Shown: positions 7,959-14,589 of the stretch, one piece after another
Numbering within the stretch: position 1 is the stretch's first letter
Layout of the letters: each line of letters starts with the position of its first letter
Origin: Ramlibacter sp.
Lineage (GTDB): Bacteria; Pseudomonadota; Gammaproteobacteria; Burkholderiales; Burkholderiaceae_C
Direction: 5' to 3'
Length of the DNA: 14,672 nt
NCBI GenBank assembly: GCA_025351615.1
Contig: JANXVP010000238.1
Location: forward strand, 1-14,672
Position numbers and translations under genes: made by a program
Notes under the pieces: generated by a model
Seen by the model: the letters and a program-made list of their open reading frames with translations, nothing else
The model's database searches: none
Told to the model about the DNA's origin: nothing

Positions 7959-9391
7959 CCGACGCTTCCTTCAAGTTTGAAACTCAGGAGGTTGGTCGCC
8001 TCGACCGCAAACTCCAGAGGCAATTGCTGAAATACGTCTTTGCAGAAGCCGTTGATGATCATCGACACGGCGGCCTCGGCATCGACACCGCGTTGGGCAA
8101 AATAGAACATCTGGTCTTCACCGATCCTCGAGGTCGACGCCTCGTGCTCAACCTGGGCGCTGTTGTTGAGGACCTGGATATAGGGGAATGTGTTCGCACC
8201 ACACTCATCACCGATCAACATCGAATCGCATTGTGAATAATTCCGCGCGCCGGTGGCACTGGCCGCAATTTTGACCAGACCCCGGTAGCTGTTGTTCGAC
8301 TTGCCTGCGGAAATGCCTTTGCTGACAATCGTGCTGCGCGTATTTTTTCCAATGTGGATCATCTTGGTGCCGGTGTCGGCTTGCTGGTAGTTGTTGGTCA
8401 CCGCGACCGAATAGAACTCACCAATCGAGTTGTCACCCAGCAAGACCACCGATGGGTACTTCCAGGTGATCGCCGCACCGGTCTCGACCTGGGTCCACGA
8501 AATGCGCGCGTTGACACCTTTGGCCAGGCCGCGCTTGGTCACAAAGTTGTAAATTCCGCCAACACCGTTTTCGTCGCCCGCATACCAGTTCTGCACTGTG
8601 GAATATTTGATGTCGGCATTGTCGAGTGCGACCAGTTCGACCACGGCCGCATGGAGCTGGTTGGTGCTGAAGGCCGGCGCGGTACAACCTTCCAGGTAGG
8701 ATACGGACGCTCCTTCTTCGGCGATGATCAGCGTGCGTTCGAATTGTCCTGACTCTTCGGTGTTGATGCGAAAGTAGGTCGACAAATCCATGGGGCACTT
8801 GACGCCCTTCGGAATAAAGCAAAACGAGCCGTCGGTAAACACCGCCGAGTTGAGCGCAGCGTAAAAATTGTCGCCGGTTGGAACCACGGTGCCCAGATAC
8901 TTCTGCACCAGATCGGGATGCTCCAGCACAGCCTCAGACATCGAACAAAAGATGACGCCGACCTCGGCCAGCTTGTGTTTGTAGGTCGTGGCGACCGAGA
9001 CACTGTCAAAAATCACATCGACGGCAACACCTGCCAGCGCCATGCGCTCATGCAGAGGGACGCCAAGCTTTTCGAAGGTTCGCAGCAACTCAGGATCGAC
9101 CTCATCGATACTGTTCAACTTCGCTTTGATCTTGGGTGCGGCGTAGTAGCTGATCGCCTGATAGTTGATTTCAGGATGGTGACAGTTTTGCCACTCAGGC
9201 TCCGTCATCTTGAGCCATTCCTGGTAGGACTTGAGGCGAAATTCGAGCAGCCACTCGGGCTCTTTCTTCTTGCTCGATATCAGGCGAATGATGTTTTCAT
9301 TCAGGCCCTTCGGCGCGACATCCGAATCAATGTCGGTGACGAACCCGTGCTTGTAGGGTTGGTTGACCAAGTTTTTGAGTACAGCGCTCAT
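7955..9391 (-). CDS. sufB: SufB, Fe-S cluster assembly scaffold subunit
   Basis: A 478-residue protein, close to the usual family length. The C-terminal half has the SufB signature: [25 protein letters not shown], and [11 protein letters not shown] with the Cys proposed as persulfide/cluster site. It ends L-x-G-S-V-G like the Escherichia protein. It accepts sulfur from the SufS-SufU relay and builds clusters with SufC and SufD. The start ATG has GAGG eight bases upstream. It lies 72 bases after sufA and overlaps sufC by four bases. Confidence 0.98.
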   Translation of the reverse strand: MSAVLKNLVNQPYKHGFVTDIDSDVAPKGLNENIIRLISSKKKEPEWLLEFRLKSYQEWLKMTEPEWQNCHHPEINYQAISYYAAPKIKAKLNSIDEVDPELLRTFEKLGVPLHERMALAGVAVDVIFDSVSVATTYKHKLAEVGVIFCSMSEAVLEHPDLVQKYLGTVVPTGDNFYAALNSAVFTDGSFCFIPKGVKCPMDLSTYFRINTEESGQFERTLIIAEEGASVSYLEGCTAPAFSTNQLHAAVVELVALDNADIKYSTVQNWYAGDENGVGGIYNFVTKRGLAKGVNARISWTQVETGAAITWKYPSVVLLGDNSIGEFYSVAVTNNYQQADTGTKMIHIGKNTRSTIVSKGISAGKSNNSYRGLVKIAASATGARNYSQCDSMLIGDECGANTFPYIQVLNNSAQVEHEASTSRIGEDQMFYFAQRGVDAEAAVSMIINGFCKDVFQQLPLEFAVEATNLLSFKLEGSVG

Positions 9392-9463
9392 TGAATTTGC
9401 CTCGACTTACTTTTCAGTCCACGCTCATACGCAGCCCGGTGACCATGCGCAGACCGGGGTTGG

Positions 9464-9793
9464 CTATTTTTTGAGATTGAAGCTCTCGCCACAGCCGCAT
9501 TCACCTTGGGCGTTGGGGTTGTCGAACTTGAAGCTTTCATTGAAACCTTCCTTGACGAAATCAATGTGCGAGCCATTGATAAATGGCAGGCTGGCGGCGT
9601 CAACCATCACCGTGGTGTTGTGGGACTCGAACACCTGGTCGCCCGCCAGGGCTTCAGCGGCGTAGTCAAAGGTGTAGGCAAAGCCGTTACAGCCGACTTT
9701 TTTGACGCCCAATCGCAAGCCCATCCCGTTGCCGGTTTTTGCCAGCTGCGATTGAATCCTTTTTGCTGCTTTTTCGGTCAACGTGATTGCCAT
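9464..9793 (-). CDS. sufA: SufA/IscA A-type Fe-S carrier
   Basis: A 109-residue A-type carrier that takes clusters from SufBCD and hands them to apo-proteins. The three conserved cysteines are present: C35 in KKVGCNGFAY, and C99 and C101 in GECGCGESF. The VKKVGCNGFAYTFDYA context fits the SufA/IscA branch better than ErpA; orthology within A-type carriers cannot be settled by eye. It is the first gene of the operon, with AAAGG nine bases upstream of the ATG and two IscR-like operators 29-86 bases upstream of the start. Confidence 0.93.
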   Translation of the reverse strand: MAITLTEKAAKRIQSQLAKTGNGMGLRLGVKKVGCNGFAYTFDYAAEALAGDQVFESHNTTVMVDAASLPFINGSHIDFVKEGFNESFKFDNPNAQGECGCGESFNLKK

Positions 9794-9821
9794 GACTCGT
9801 TACCTTTCGCTTGCGATCAGA

Positions 9822-9846
9822 ATAGATGACAATATTAGTCAACTAT
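9822..9846 (-). promoter_or_regulatory. IscR type 1-like operator, proximal site
   Basis: A 25-bp near-palindrome. On the minus strand its left arm is ATAGTTGACT and its right arm is GTCATCTAT. It matches 23 of 25 positions of the IscR type 1 pattern as I recall it (ATASYYGACT, then RWWWY, then AGTCRRSTAT). It starts 29 bases upstream of the sufA ATG. It contains TTGACT, which could serve as a -35 element, although no convincing -10 stands at 16-18 bases; TATTCT just downstream is a candidate. Confidence 0.75.
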
Positions 9847-9854
9847 TGACTTTA

Positions 9855-9879
9855 ATGCCCGACTATTTTAGTCAACCAC
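9855..9879 (-). promoter_or_regulatory. IscR type 1-like operator, distal site
   Basis: A second 25-bp copy with minus-strand arms GTGGTTGACT and AGTCGGGCAT matches 22 of 25 positions of the same pattern, including a perfect GACTAAAATAGTC core. Its centre is 33 bp from the proximal site, about three helical turns, placing both on the same DNA face. It also holds TTGACT, a 5/6 match to a -35 box, with TAAAGT 15 bases further as a weak -10. Confidence 0.75.
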
Positions 9880-10030
9880 TCCTGCTCAGTGGTTATGCAT
9901 CCAGGCCACATCGGAACTGTCATGCTGTGAGTGGGCATCCGGTTGAGCTGCCGAGCTGCCAAGGACAACGACGTCCGCGACGCTGCAAGGGACTGCTGCA
10001 CGAACCTGCTGCGCCGCAGCCGATTGCAAG

Positions 10031-10333
10031 ATGAAAAAAGCTGTGCACAAGTTAACGCTCATTAGCTTCGGTGACGATGCTTATCGCATCTTGACTGACC
10101 AGGGTGCGCATGTGGGAAACCTGAAGTTCATTAACGGGGTATGGAAGTTCAAGGCGATCGGCTATGACCCGAATGGTGACGTCATTCCGGGTGGAGGGCC
10201 ACTCACTGACCGTCACAATACTGTCTTCGTGACCTTCGACGCGACCCTGATTGGGGCTGCGCTTGCCCAATCTTGCGCTGCTGACGACGCGTGGAGTTTC
10301 AGCCCACTCGCGGTGCCGGGCAAACTGGCATGA
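10031..10333 (+). CDS. Small protein of unknown function
   Basis: A 100-residue soluble protein I do not recognise. It starts M-K-K, is rich in beta-prone segments (KLTLISFGDDAYRI, VGNLKFINGVWKFKAIGY) and has a Gly/Pro turn DVIPGGGPLTD at about 69-79. No signal peptide, membrane helix or metal motif is visible. The start ATG has only a weak ribosome binding site. It is divergent from the suf operon, sharing the roughly 240-base region that holds the IscR-like sites, so shared regulation is possible. It lies 58 bases before serA in the same direction and may be co-transcribed. Residue composition looks like a real protein; the function is open. Confidence 0.7.
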   Translation: MKKAVHKLTLISFGDDAYRILTDQGAHVGNLKFINGVWKFKAIGYDPNGDVIPGGGPLTDRHNTVFVTFDATLIGAALAQSCAADDAWSFSPLAVPGKLA

Positions 10334-10391
10334 TGATTTTCCCGCGACGCTTTTCACTCATCGTCTCAGCCTAACAGTTGACTGACTCCCC

Positions 10392-11621
10392 ATGACAAAA
10401 ACTTCAATCAACAAGAAGAAAATCAAATTCCTTCTGTTGGAGGGTATCCACCCGTCAGCACTCAATGTTTTGAAAGCCACGGGCTACACACAGATCGAAA
10501 GCTTGGCTGGTGCATTAACTGACGACGACCTAAAAGAGAAAATTGCCGACGCGCATTTTATGGGAATCCGCTCCCGCACGCAACTGACAGCCGAGGTGTT
10601 TTCCCGCGCGACCAAACTGATGGCCGTGGGCTGTTTTTGCATCGGCACCAATCAGGTCGATCTGCAGGCAGCCAGCAAACATGGGGTTGCGGTGTTCAAT
10701 GCACCCTTTTCCAACACCCGATCAGTGGCTGAGCTGGTACTCGCAGAGGCGATTCTGCTGCTGCGGGGTGTGCCTGAAAAAAGCGCGGTGGCGCACCGCG
10801 GTGGCTGGCTCAAGTCGGCTGATAACGCCTTTGAGATTCGAGCCAAGACGCTGGGTATCGTCGGCTATGGCTCCATCGGCACGCAGTTGTCGGTGCTGGC
10901 CGAGGCACTGGGCATGAAAGTCATATTTTTTGACGTGGTCACCAAGCTGCCGCTGGGGAATGCCAGGCAGGTACCCCGGCTGCATGATTTGCTGGCCGAG
11001 TCCGATGTGGTCAGCCTGCACGTGCCTGAAACCCAAGACACGCAATGGATGATCGGTCAGGCTGAGATCGCGGCGATGAAGCCCGGTAGCGTGTTGATCA
11101 ATGCATCGCGCGGTACGGTGGTCGAGATTGAGCCGCTGGCCCAGGCGCTGCTCCAGAAAAAACTGCTGGGTGCCGCGATTGATGTTTTCCCGGTTGAGCC
11201 GCACAGCAACAAGGATGTGTTCGAGTCGCCGCTGCGGGGCCTCGACAACGTGATTTTGACCCCTCATGTCGGCGGCTCGACGATGGAGGCACAAGAAAAC
11301 ATTGGCGTCGAGGTGGCGGACAAGCTCGTCAAGTACAGCGACAACGGCACGTCGACCTCGTCTGTCAATTTCCCCGAGGTGGCACTGCCGGCCCACCCCG
11401 GCAAACACCGCCTGCTGCACATCCACCGCAACGTCCCCGGCGTTCTTTCGGAAATCAACAAGATTTTTTCCGACAACGAGATCAACATCGCATCTCAGTA
11501 CCTGCAAACCCGTGAAGAGCTTGGTTATGTGGTGATCGACGTCGATGCGGCTTATTCCGCCATGGCGCTGACCAAACTCGCCGCAGTACGCGGCACCATC
11601 CGCAGTCGCGTGCTTTTTTGA
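10392..11621 (+). CDS. serA: D-3-phosphoglycerate dehydrogenase
   Basis: A 409-residue enzyme of the first step of serine synthesis: NAD-dependent oxidation of 3-phosphoglycerate to 3-phosphohydroxypyruvate. It aligns by eye with Escherichia SerA almost without gaps. Features: CFCIGTNQVDL at 81-91, Rossmann motif G-Y-G-S-I-G at 158-163 with D181 binding NAD, and catalytic R240, E269 and H292. A C-terminal ACT domain (about 338-409) carries the serine-binding H-I-H-x-N-x-P-G segment, so feedback inhibition by serine is expected. The ATG lacks a recognisable Shine-Dalgarno sequence. No terminator directly follows. Serine feeds cysteine synthesis, the sulfur source for SufS, but the link to the suf operon is only positional. 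Confidence 0.98.
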   Translation: MTKTSINKKKIKFLLLEGIHPSALNVLKATGYTQIESLAGALTDDDLKEKIADAHFMGIRSRTQLTAEVFSRATKLMAVGCFCIGTNQVDLQAASKHGVAVFNAPFSNTRSVAELVLAEAILLLRGVPEKSAVAHRGGWLKSADNAFEIRAKTLGIVGYGSIGTQLSVLAEALGMKVIFFDVVTKLPLGNARQVPRLHDLLAESDVVSLHVPETQDTQWMIGQAEIAAMKPGSVLINASRGTVVEIEPLAQALLQKKLLGAAIDVFPVEPHSNKDVFESPLRGLDNVILTPHVGGSTMEAQENIGVEVADKLVKYSDNGTSTSSVNFPEVALPAHPGKHRLLHIHRNVPGVLSEINKIFSDNEINIASQYLQTREELGYVVIDVDAAYSAMALTKLAAVRGTIRSRVLF

Positions 11622-11758
11622 GTTCCGTTTAGTTGCCGTGTGGCGATGTGGATCGCGCATATTTGATTTACCGTGACGACCTTATCGCCAAGAACCAGCG
11701 CTTGGCCCTGCTCTGGAACCAAAATTTCTCGGACTTCGATGTCGACAAGAAGAGGATT

Positions 11759-11944
11759 GGATCGCCCAGCGGCTGGGTCAGGCAGCTTCGGGCGATCCAC
11801 TACAGGCACGAGAATCACTGGCAGCGACGGGCTCCCCCGTCAAAACAAACCAGAACACGCAACCGTCGCACGACCGTCGATCATGTCCTCATCAGATTTT
11901 GAGGTTGCTGTTCGACTCCGCCACCACAGGTCCACCCTGTCCTG
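11759..11944 (+). other. Hairpin-rich intergenic stretch, possible structured RNA
   Basis: This is part of the 562-base gap between serA and tRNA-Lys. It holds a perfect 9-bp inverted repeat (GGATCGCCC at 11759-11767 with GGGCGATCC at 11790-11798) enclosing a further GGCTG/CAGCT stem. Smaller hairpins follow at 11826-11841 (GACGGG/CCCGTC), 11887-11904 (CCTCA/TGAGG) and 11926-11940 (ACAGG/CCTGT), and then a terminator. Open frames here show no recognisable protein. It may be a small RNA, the serA 3' UTR, or GC-rich chance pairing. I see nothing else in 11622-11758 or 11978-12060. Confidence 0.3.
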
Positions 11945-11977
11945 AAGCCCTCGAGCATCGAAGCTGGAGGGCTTTTT
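11945..11977 (+). terminator. Rho-independent terminator
   Basis: An 8-bp stem AAGCCCTC (11945-11952) with GAGGGCTT (11967-11974), a 14-base loop that can pair AGC/GCT inside, and a run of five T ending at 11977. It terminates rightward transcripts, either a long serA 3' UTR or a separate small RNA. Confidence 0.75.
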
Positions 11978-12063
11978 CGTGTGCCACACAAGTGCGTCGT
12001 CGCGCTGGCGTCGTCGGTCGGCGCAGCCTGCACTGGCACGCGGGCTGCAGGAATGACTGCGGA

Positions 12064-12075
12064 GTTTGGTATCAT
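12064..12075 (+). promoter_or_regulatory. Possible extended -10 promoter for tRNA-Lys
   Basis: GTTTGGTATCAT contains TGGTATCAT, an extended -10 form (TGnTATcAT, 5/6 to TATAAT). No good -35 lies at 17 bases; CTGCAG at 12045-12050 is 19 bases upstream. It would leave a leader of about 100 bases before the tRNA. Confidence 0.25.
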
Positions 12076-12183
12076 CGACCTAGTTGGCGGTAGCCTGGAT
12101 GTAAGCAGACTTCAGGGACTCGGCGACTCGCGGAGAATGGAGCCTTGCCTCTGCGCGCCACCTCCGTAACCCGGTTTTCGAGT

Positions 12184-12259
12184 GGGCTCTTAGCTCAGTT
12201 GGTAGAGCAGCGGACTCTTAATCCGTAGGTCGAGTGTTCGAGTCACTCAGGGCCCACCA
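12184..12259 (+). tRNA. tRNA-Lys (anticodon CTT)
   Basis: A full cloverleaf: acceptor GGGCTCT (12184-12190) with AGGGCCC, D arm GCTC/GAGC, anticodon stem GCGGA/TCCGT around the loop CTCTTAA (anticodon CTT, codon AAG), and T arm GAGTG/CACTC around TTCGAGT. The discriminator is A and CCA is encoded at 12257-12259. Its 3' half is the attachment site of the integrative element that follows; the tRNA stays intact. Confidence 0.97.
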
Positions 12260-12261
12260 CT
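12215..12261 (+). repeat. Direct repeat copy 1 (att site inside tRNA-Lys)
   Basis: A 47-bp segment from the anticodon loop to two bases past CCA. It is repeated at 14165-14211 with 45 of 47 identical bases, offset exactly 1950 bp. Confidence 0.93.
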
Positions 12262-13145
12262 CAAATCAAGGACTTGGCCGCGAGGCCAGGTCCTTTTTCT
12301 TTGGCGAAACGTGACGAAAACGTGACGATATTGCCCACGGTTTCAGCACGTACGCGCTCGATTCGCGTGGCAGCTACGGCCAGATGTTCGGTCGCGTACT
12401 TTGCATAAATGTCCACCATCTCCCGGGACTTCCAGCCGCCCAGCTCCTTGAGCTCATCGCAAGACGTTCCCGCCTGGCGATGCCATGAGGCCCACGTGTG
12501 GCGCAGGTCATGGAACCGGAAATCACGGAGGCCAGCAGTCGCAAGCGCCGTATGCCATCCCGAATTGGTGACTTGCCATCGCCAAGGCTCACCCCGGAAG
12601 GTGAAGCAATAGCGCAGGTGTTTGACAATCTGTTTTCTCAATGCCTCAATCGCATCTTCATTTAGCGGTACTCCCCGAGGCGTTCCGCTCTTGGTCTGGT
12701 TCAACCAGGCAGTCTTTCTGTCCAGATCCACCCGGTTCCATTCCAGTCCCGTGATCTCAGACGCACGGCAGCCTGTCGCCAGGGCAAACCGCACCAGGGC
12801 CGCGAGGTGAGGCGCACAGCAGCGAATCAGTGTCTCCGCTTCCGTGCGCGTCAACCAGCGGTCCCGCTCGACTTCACCGGTCAAGAGCCTGATCTTCGGA
12901 AAGGTGTCGATCCACTGCCACTCATCACGTGCCATCCGAAACAGGCTGCGAATCGTTGCCAGGTAGCGGTTCACCGTCGCGGGTTTGTTTCCCTTCTTGA
13001 GCTCGCCCTGGACAACGGACCAGATGACATCCCCATTGATCTGGTTCAGCATCATCTTCCCAAGGTAGGGGTCAAGCAGGCGGAAAATCCGCTGCACATC
13101 CGAAAAACTTCTCAATGTCCGCTTCAGTTCGAGATACCAAACCAC
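12261..13145 (-). CDS. Tyrosine recombinase (phage-type integrase), N-terminally shortened
   Basis: A 294-residue integrase. Catalytic residues: R127 (A-T-G-C-R-A-S-E), K152 (T-K-S-G-T), H212 and R215 (H-D-L-R-H-T-W), W238 in the His/Trp position and the nucleophile Y247 (D-I-Y-A-K-Y). A core-binding helical domain covers about 10-85. The only usable start is GTG at 13145, with a poorly spaced AGAGG. Just upstream the frame reads S-W-Q-E-A-V, a typical integrase linker segment, and then hits a TGA at 13173-13175. The arm-binding N-terminal domain usual in this family is thus missing. Activity is doubtful. The stop codon directly abuts the tRNA-Lys CCA end. It would have excised and integrated the element at tRNA-Lys. 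Confidence 0.88.
   Translation of the reverse strand: MVWYLELKRTLRSFSDVQRIFRLLDPYLGKMMLNQINGDVIWSVVQGELKKGNKPATVNRYLATIRSLFRMARDEWQWIDTFPKIRLLTGEVERDRWLTRTEAETLIRCCAPHLAALVRFALATGCRASEITGLEWNRVDLDRKTAWLNQTKSGTPRGVPLNEDAIEALRKQIVKHLRYCFTFRGEPWRWQVTNSGWHTALATAGLRDFRFHDLRHTWASWHRQAGTSCDELKELGGWKSREMVDIYAKYATEHLAVAATRIERVRAETVGNIVTFSSRFAKEKGPGLAAKSLI
12268..12300 (+). terminator. Rho-independent terminator of tRNA-Lys
   Basis: A 12-bp stem (12268-12279 with 12284-12295, one G-U pair) with the tetraloop GCGA is followed by TTTC. It starts nine bases after the tRNA and lies inside the last codons of the integrase gene, so the element carries the terminator now used by the tRNA. Confidence 0.82.
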
Positions 13146-13271
13146 GGCCTCTTGCCAACTGCGTTCAGGTTGTCAGGGTTGCGAGACTCACTAAATCCTG
13201 CACTTGCTTTACACAGTTTTGAACGGTCGCCGCCATGCTGCGGCTAGCCTCCTAGATTCAGGTCCAGGCCA

Positions 13272-14027
13272 ATGCGCGGGCTGCGACCCATCGGCTACAG
13301 TATGAGCTCCCCTTCGAACCCCAAAGGTTGCCAATTGGAAACCGCAACGAGCAATGCCGCGATATTTGACGCTCTGGCTCGAACGCGCACCACGGTGCGT
13401 GCATTCGTGCCTGACCCGGTGCCCCGAAGCCTCTTGCAGGACGTCCTGCAGGTCGCACAGACGGCGCCGAGCACGTTCAACACGCAGCCATGGCGAGTGC
13501 ACTTGGTCGCCGGCTCAGCGAAGGCTGAACTTACACGTGCAATCCTGCTGGCGCACACGGCGGCCGACGCGCCGACTTTCTCTCCGTTCCCCGCCGTCAT
13601 GCCTGAAACCCAGGCTGACCATCAAAATGACTTTGGTCGGCGCTACTACGCCGCCTTGGGCATCGATAGGGCAGACGCCGCGGCGCGCTCCCGGCAGACC
13701 GGACGGAACTTTGAATTTTTCGCCGCGCCGGTGGGCCTCTTTTTCACCACGAACAGGAACCTCACGAAACACAGCTGGCTGGATTGCGGCATATTCATGC
13801 AAACCCTCATGCTCGCGGCCCATGCACGCGGGCTTGCTACCTGTCCCCAAGTCGCGTTCCTGCGCTACGAGTCGATCATCGCCTCCCACTTGGACCTGTG
13901 TGCGGCCGAAGCAGTCGTCTGCGGGATGTCATTGGGCTGGCCGGATACGACAGCCCGCGTGAATCAACTGGAGATGCCACGCGAGCGCCTGGAGGAAGTG
14001 GCGCGCTGGCATGGTTTTGAGCAATGA
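13272..14027 (+). CDS. Nitroreductase-family flavoprotein
   Basis: A 251-residue protein of the FMN-dependent nitroreductase superfamily, closest by eye to the branch that reduces nitroaromatics such as nitrobenzoate. Landmarks: R-T-R-T-T-V-R-A-F at 37-45 and the FMN-contacting A-P-S-T-F-N-T-Q-P-W at 65-74. N-F-E-F-F-A-A-P-V-G-L-F-F (146-158), S-W-L-D-C-G-I-F-M-Q (168-177) and C-G-M-S-L-G (217-222) follow. It would use NAD(P)H to reduce nitro or related groups; the substrate is not known. The start may be 13272 or the ATG at 13302; neither has a clear ribosome binding site, and the family core begins near residue 28. It is the only cargo gene of the element, divergent from the integrase. Confidence 0.9.
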   Translation: MRGLRPIGYSMSSPSNPKGCQLETATSNAAIFDALARTRTTVRAFVPDPVPRSLLQDVLQVAQTAPSTFNTQPWRVHLVAGSAKAELTRAILLAHTAADAPTFSPFPAVMPETQADHQNDFGRRYYAALGIDRADAAARSRQTGRNFEFFAAPVGLFFTTNRNLTKHSWLDCGIFMQTLMLAAHARGLATCPQVAFLRYESIIASHLDLCAAEAVVCGMSLGWPDTTARVNQLEMPRERLEEVARWHGFEQ

Positions 14028-14134
14028 GGCGCAAGTTCCGAGTCAGATGATGAAGTTGTCCGGAAATCAGAGTAGAGAAGCAACGTGACAAACCTGACAA
14101 TGCTCGGCGTAACTTAACGAGCGAAGGCGAGCCT

Positions 14135-14160
14135 AAGTCATTAAAAAACCAGGGTTTTTA
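14135..14160 (+). terminator. Weak hairpin terminator after the nitroreductase gene
   Basis: AAAAAC and GTTTTT pair around CAGG just downstream of the gene. The T-run is within the stem and no further T-run follows, so the call is weak. Confidence 0.33.
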
Positions 14161-14164
14161 GCCC

Positions 14165-14211
14165 CTCTTAATCCGTAGGTCGAGTGTCCGAGTCACTCAC
14201 GGCCCACCACT
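14165..14211 (+). repeat. Direct repeat copy 2 (degenerate tRNA-Lys 3' half)
   Basis: Matches 12215-12261 at 45 of 47 bases. The two changes, 14188 (T-loop TTC to TCC) and 14200 (an acceptor base), would harm a tRNA, and no 5' half precedes it, so this is an att scar and not a gene. Confidence 0.92.
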
Positions 14212-14355
14212 TGCACCCGCAAGGGATATGAAAAAAATGCTATGGATTTCATAGCATGCTTTTTTCGTTGCGCACAGTGGTGACAATCTGGTGACAGTCG
14301 CCACGTTGACGGGCTGGTTCCCGAGAGCAGCTTCTTCCGCCGGGGCCTCTTGAGC
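14197..14355 (-). pseudogene. Possible tail of a second, deleted integrase
   Basis: An open stretch of 52 codons without an ATG, read toward copy 2 just as the intact integrase reads toward copy 1. It contains N-V-A-T-V-T-R-L-S, comparable with G-N-I-V-T-F-S-S in the intact integrase tail, and both encode a pair of GTGAC motifs 11 bases apart on the plus strand. The match is short, so this is a tentative call resting mainly on position. Confidence 0.27.
14231..14265. terminator. Bidirectional hairpin terminator
   Basis: ATGCTATG (14237-14244) pairs perfectly with CATAGCAT (14250-14257) around a 5-base loop, flanked by A-runs on the left and T6 on the right. On the minus strand the T-run follows the stem directly, so leftward termination looks best. 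Confidence 0.7.
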
Positions 14356-14424
14356 TTAGTTCCTTCGCATGCATCGGAGATGCCATGCCTCGTCGGCTTA
14401 ATGGCACGCGGGGGCAAGCACGCA

Positions 14425-14441
14425 TCAGGGCCCACCACTCA
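14425..14441 (+). repeat. Third, 17-bp copy of the tRNA-Lys 3' end
   Basis: An exact 17-bp match to 12247-12263, covering the last acceptor bases, CCA and the next four bases. It probably marks a further attachment scar. From here to 14589 I see no supportable gene. Confidence 0.7.
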
Positions 14442-14589
14442 TTGGCATCGAACTGAAGCCGACCGCTACCAAATTCGTCGCGGTCGACGCCTTGTTCAGG
14501 GCATTGCCAGTTTAGCCATGCAGCCTACAAAAGCGCAGCACTGCCCGCTCGCGCGCCCCCCCACTTTCTTCGACAGCTCTAACCCTTTT

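Larger units (their letters stand above)
12215..14211. mobile_element. Small tRNA-Lys-borne integrative element
   Basis: The unit is bounded by 47-bp direct repeats of the tRNA-Lys 3' half. Its integrase gene lies directly against the tRNA and points toward it, and its only other gene is a divergent nitroreductase. This is the classic layout of a genomic island inserted by a tyrosine recombinase, but at about 2 kb it is very small and probably a reduced remnant. The two mismatches between repeats and the shortened integrase suggest it is old and immobile. Confidence 0.8.

Noticed and set aside
11552..11902. Overlapping open frames of 88-90 codons on both strands after serA.
   Set aside because: No family features, no ribosome binding site, and they cover the hairpins. 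One also overlaps the serA end.
11905..11926. tRNA-like ending with GTTCGACTCC and CCACCA.
   Set aside because: The flanking bases cannot form the T stem and there is no acceptor, D arm or anticodon stem upstream.
294..14027. A wholly new multi-gene system beyond the suf operon.
   Set aside because: All larger genes belong to known families; novelty lies in their combination and in the Mrp-DUF971 form, not in new proteins.
14193..14438. An 81-codon minus-strand frame at the att scars.
   Set aside because: Low-complexity, basic, no recognisable motif; it spans repeats and a terminator. The other frame at 14197-14355 gives the better, though weak, integrase-like match.
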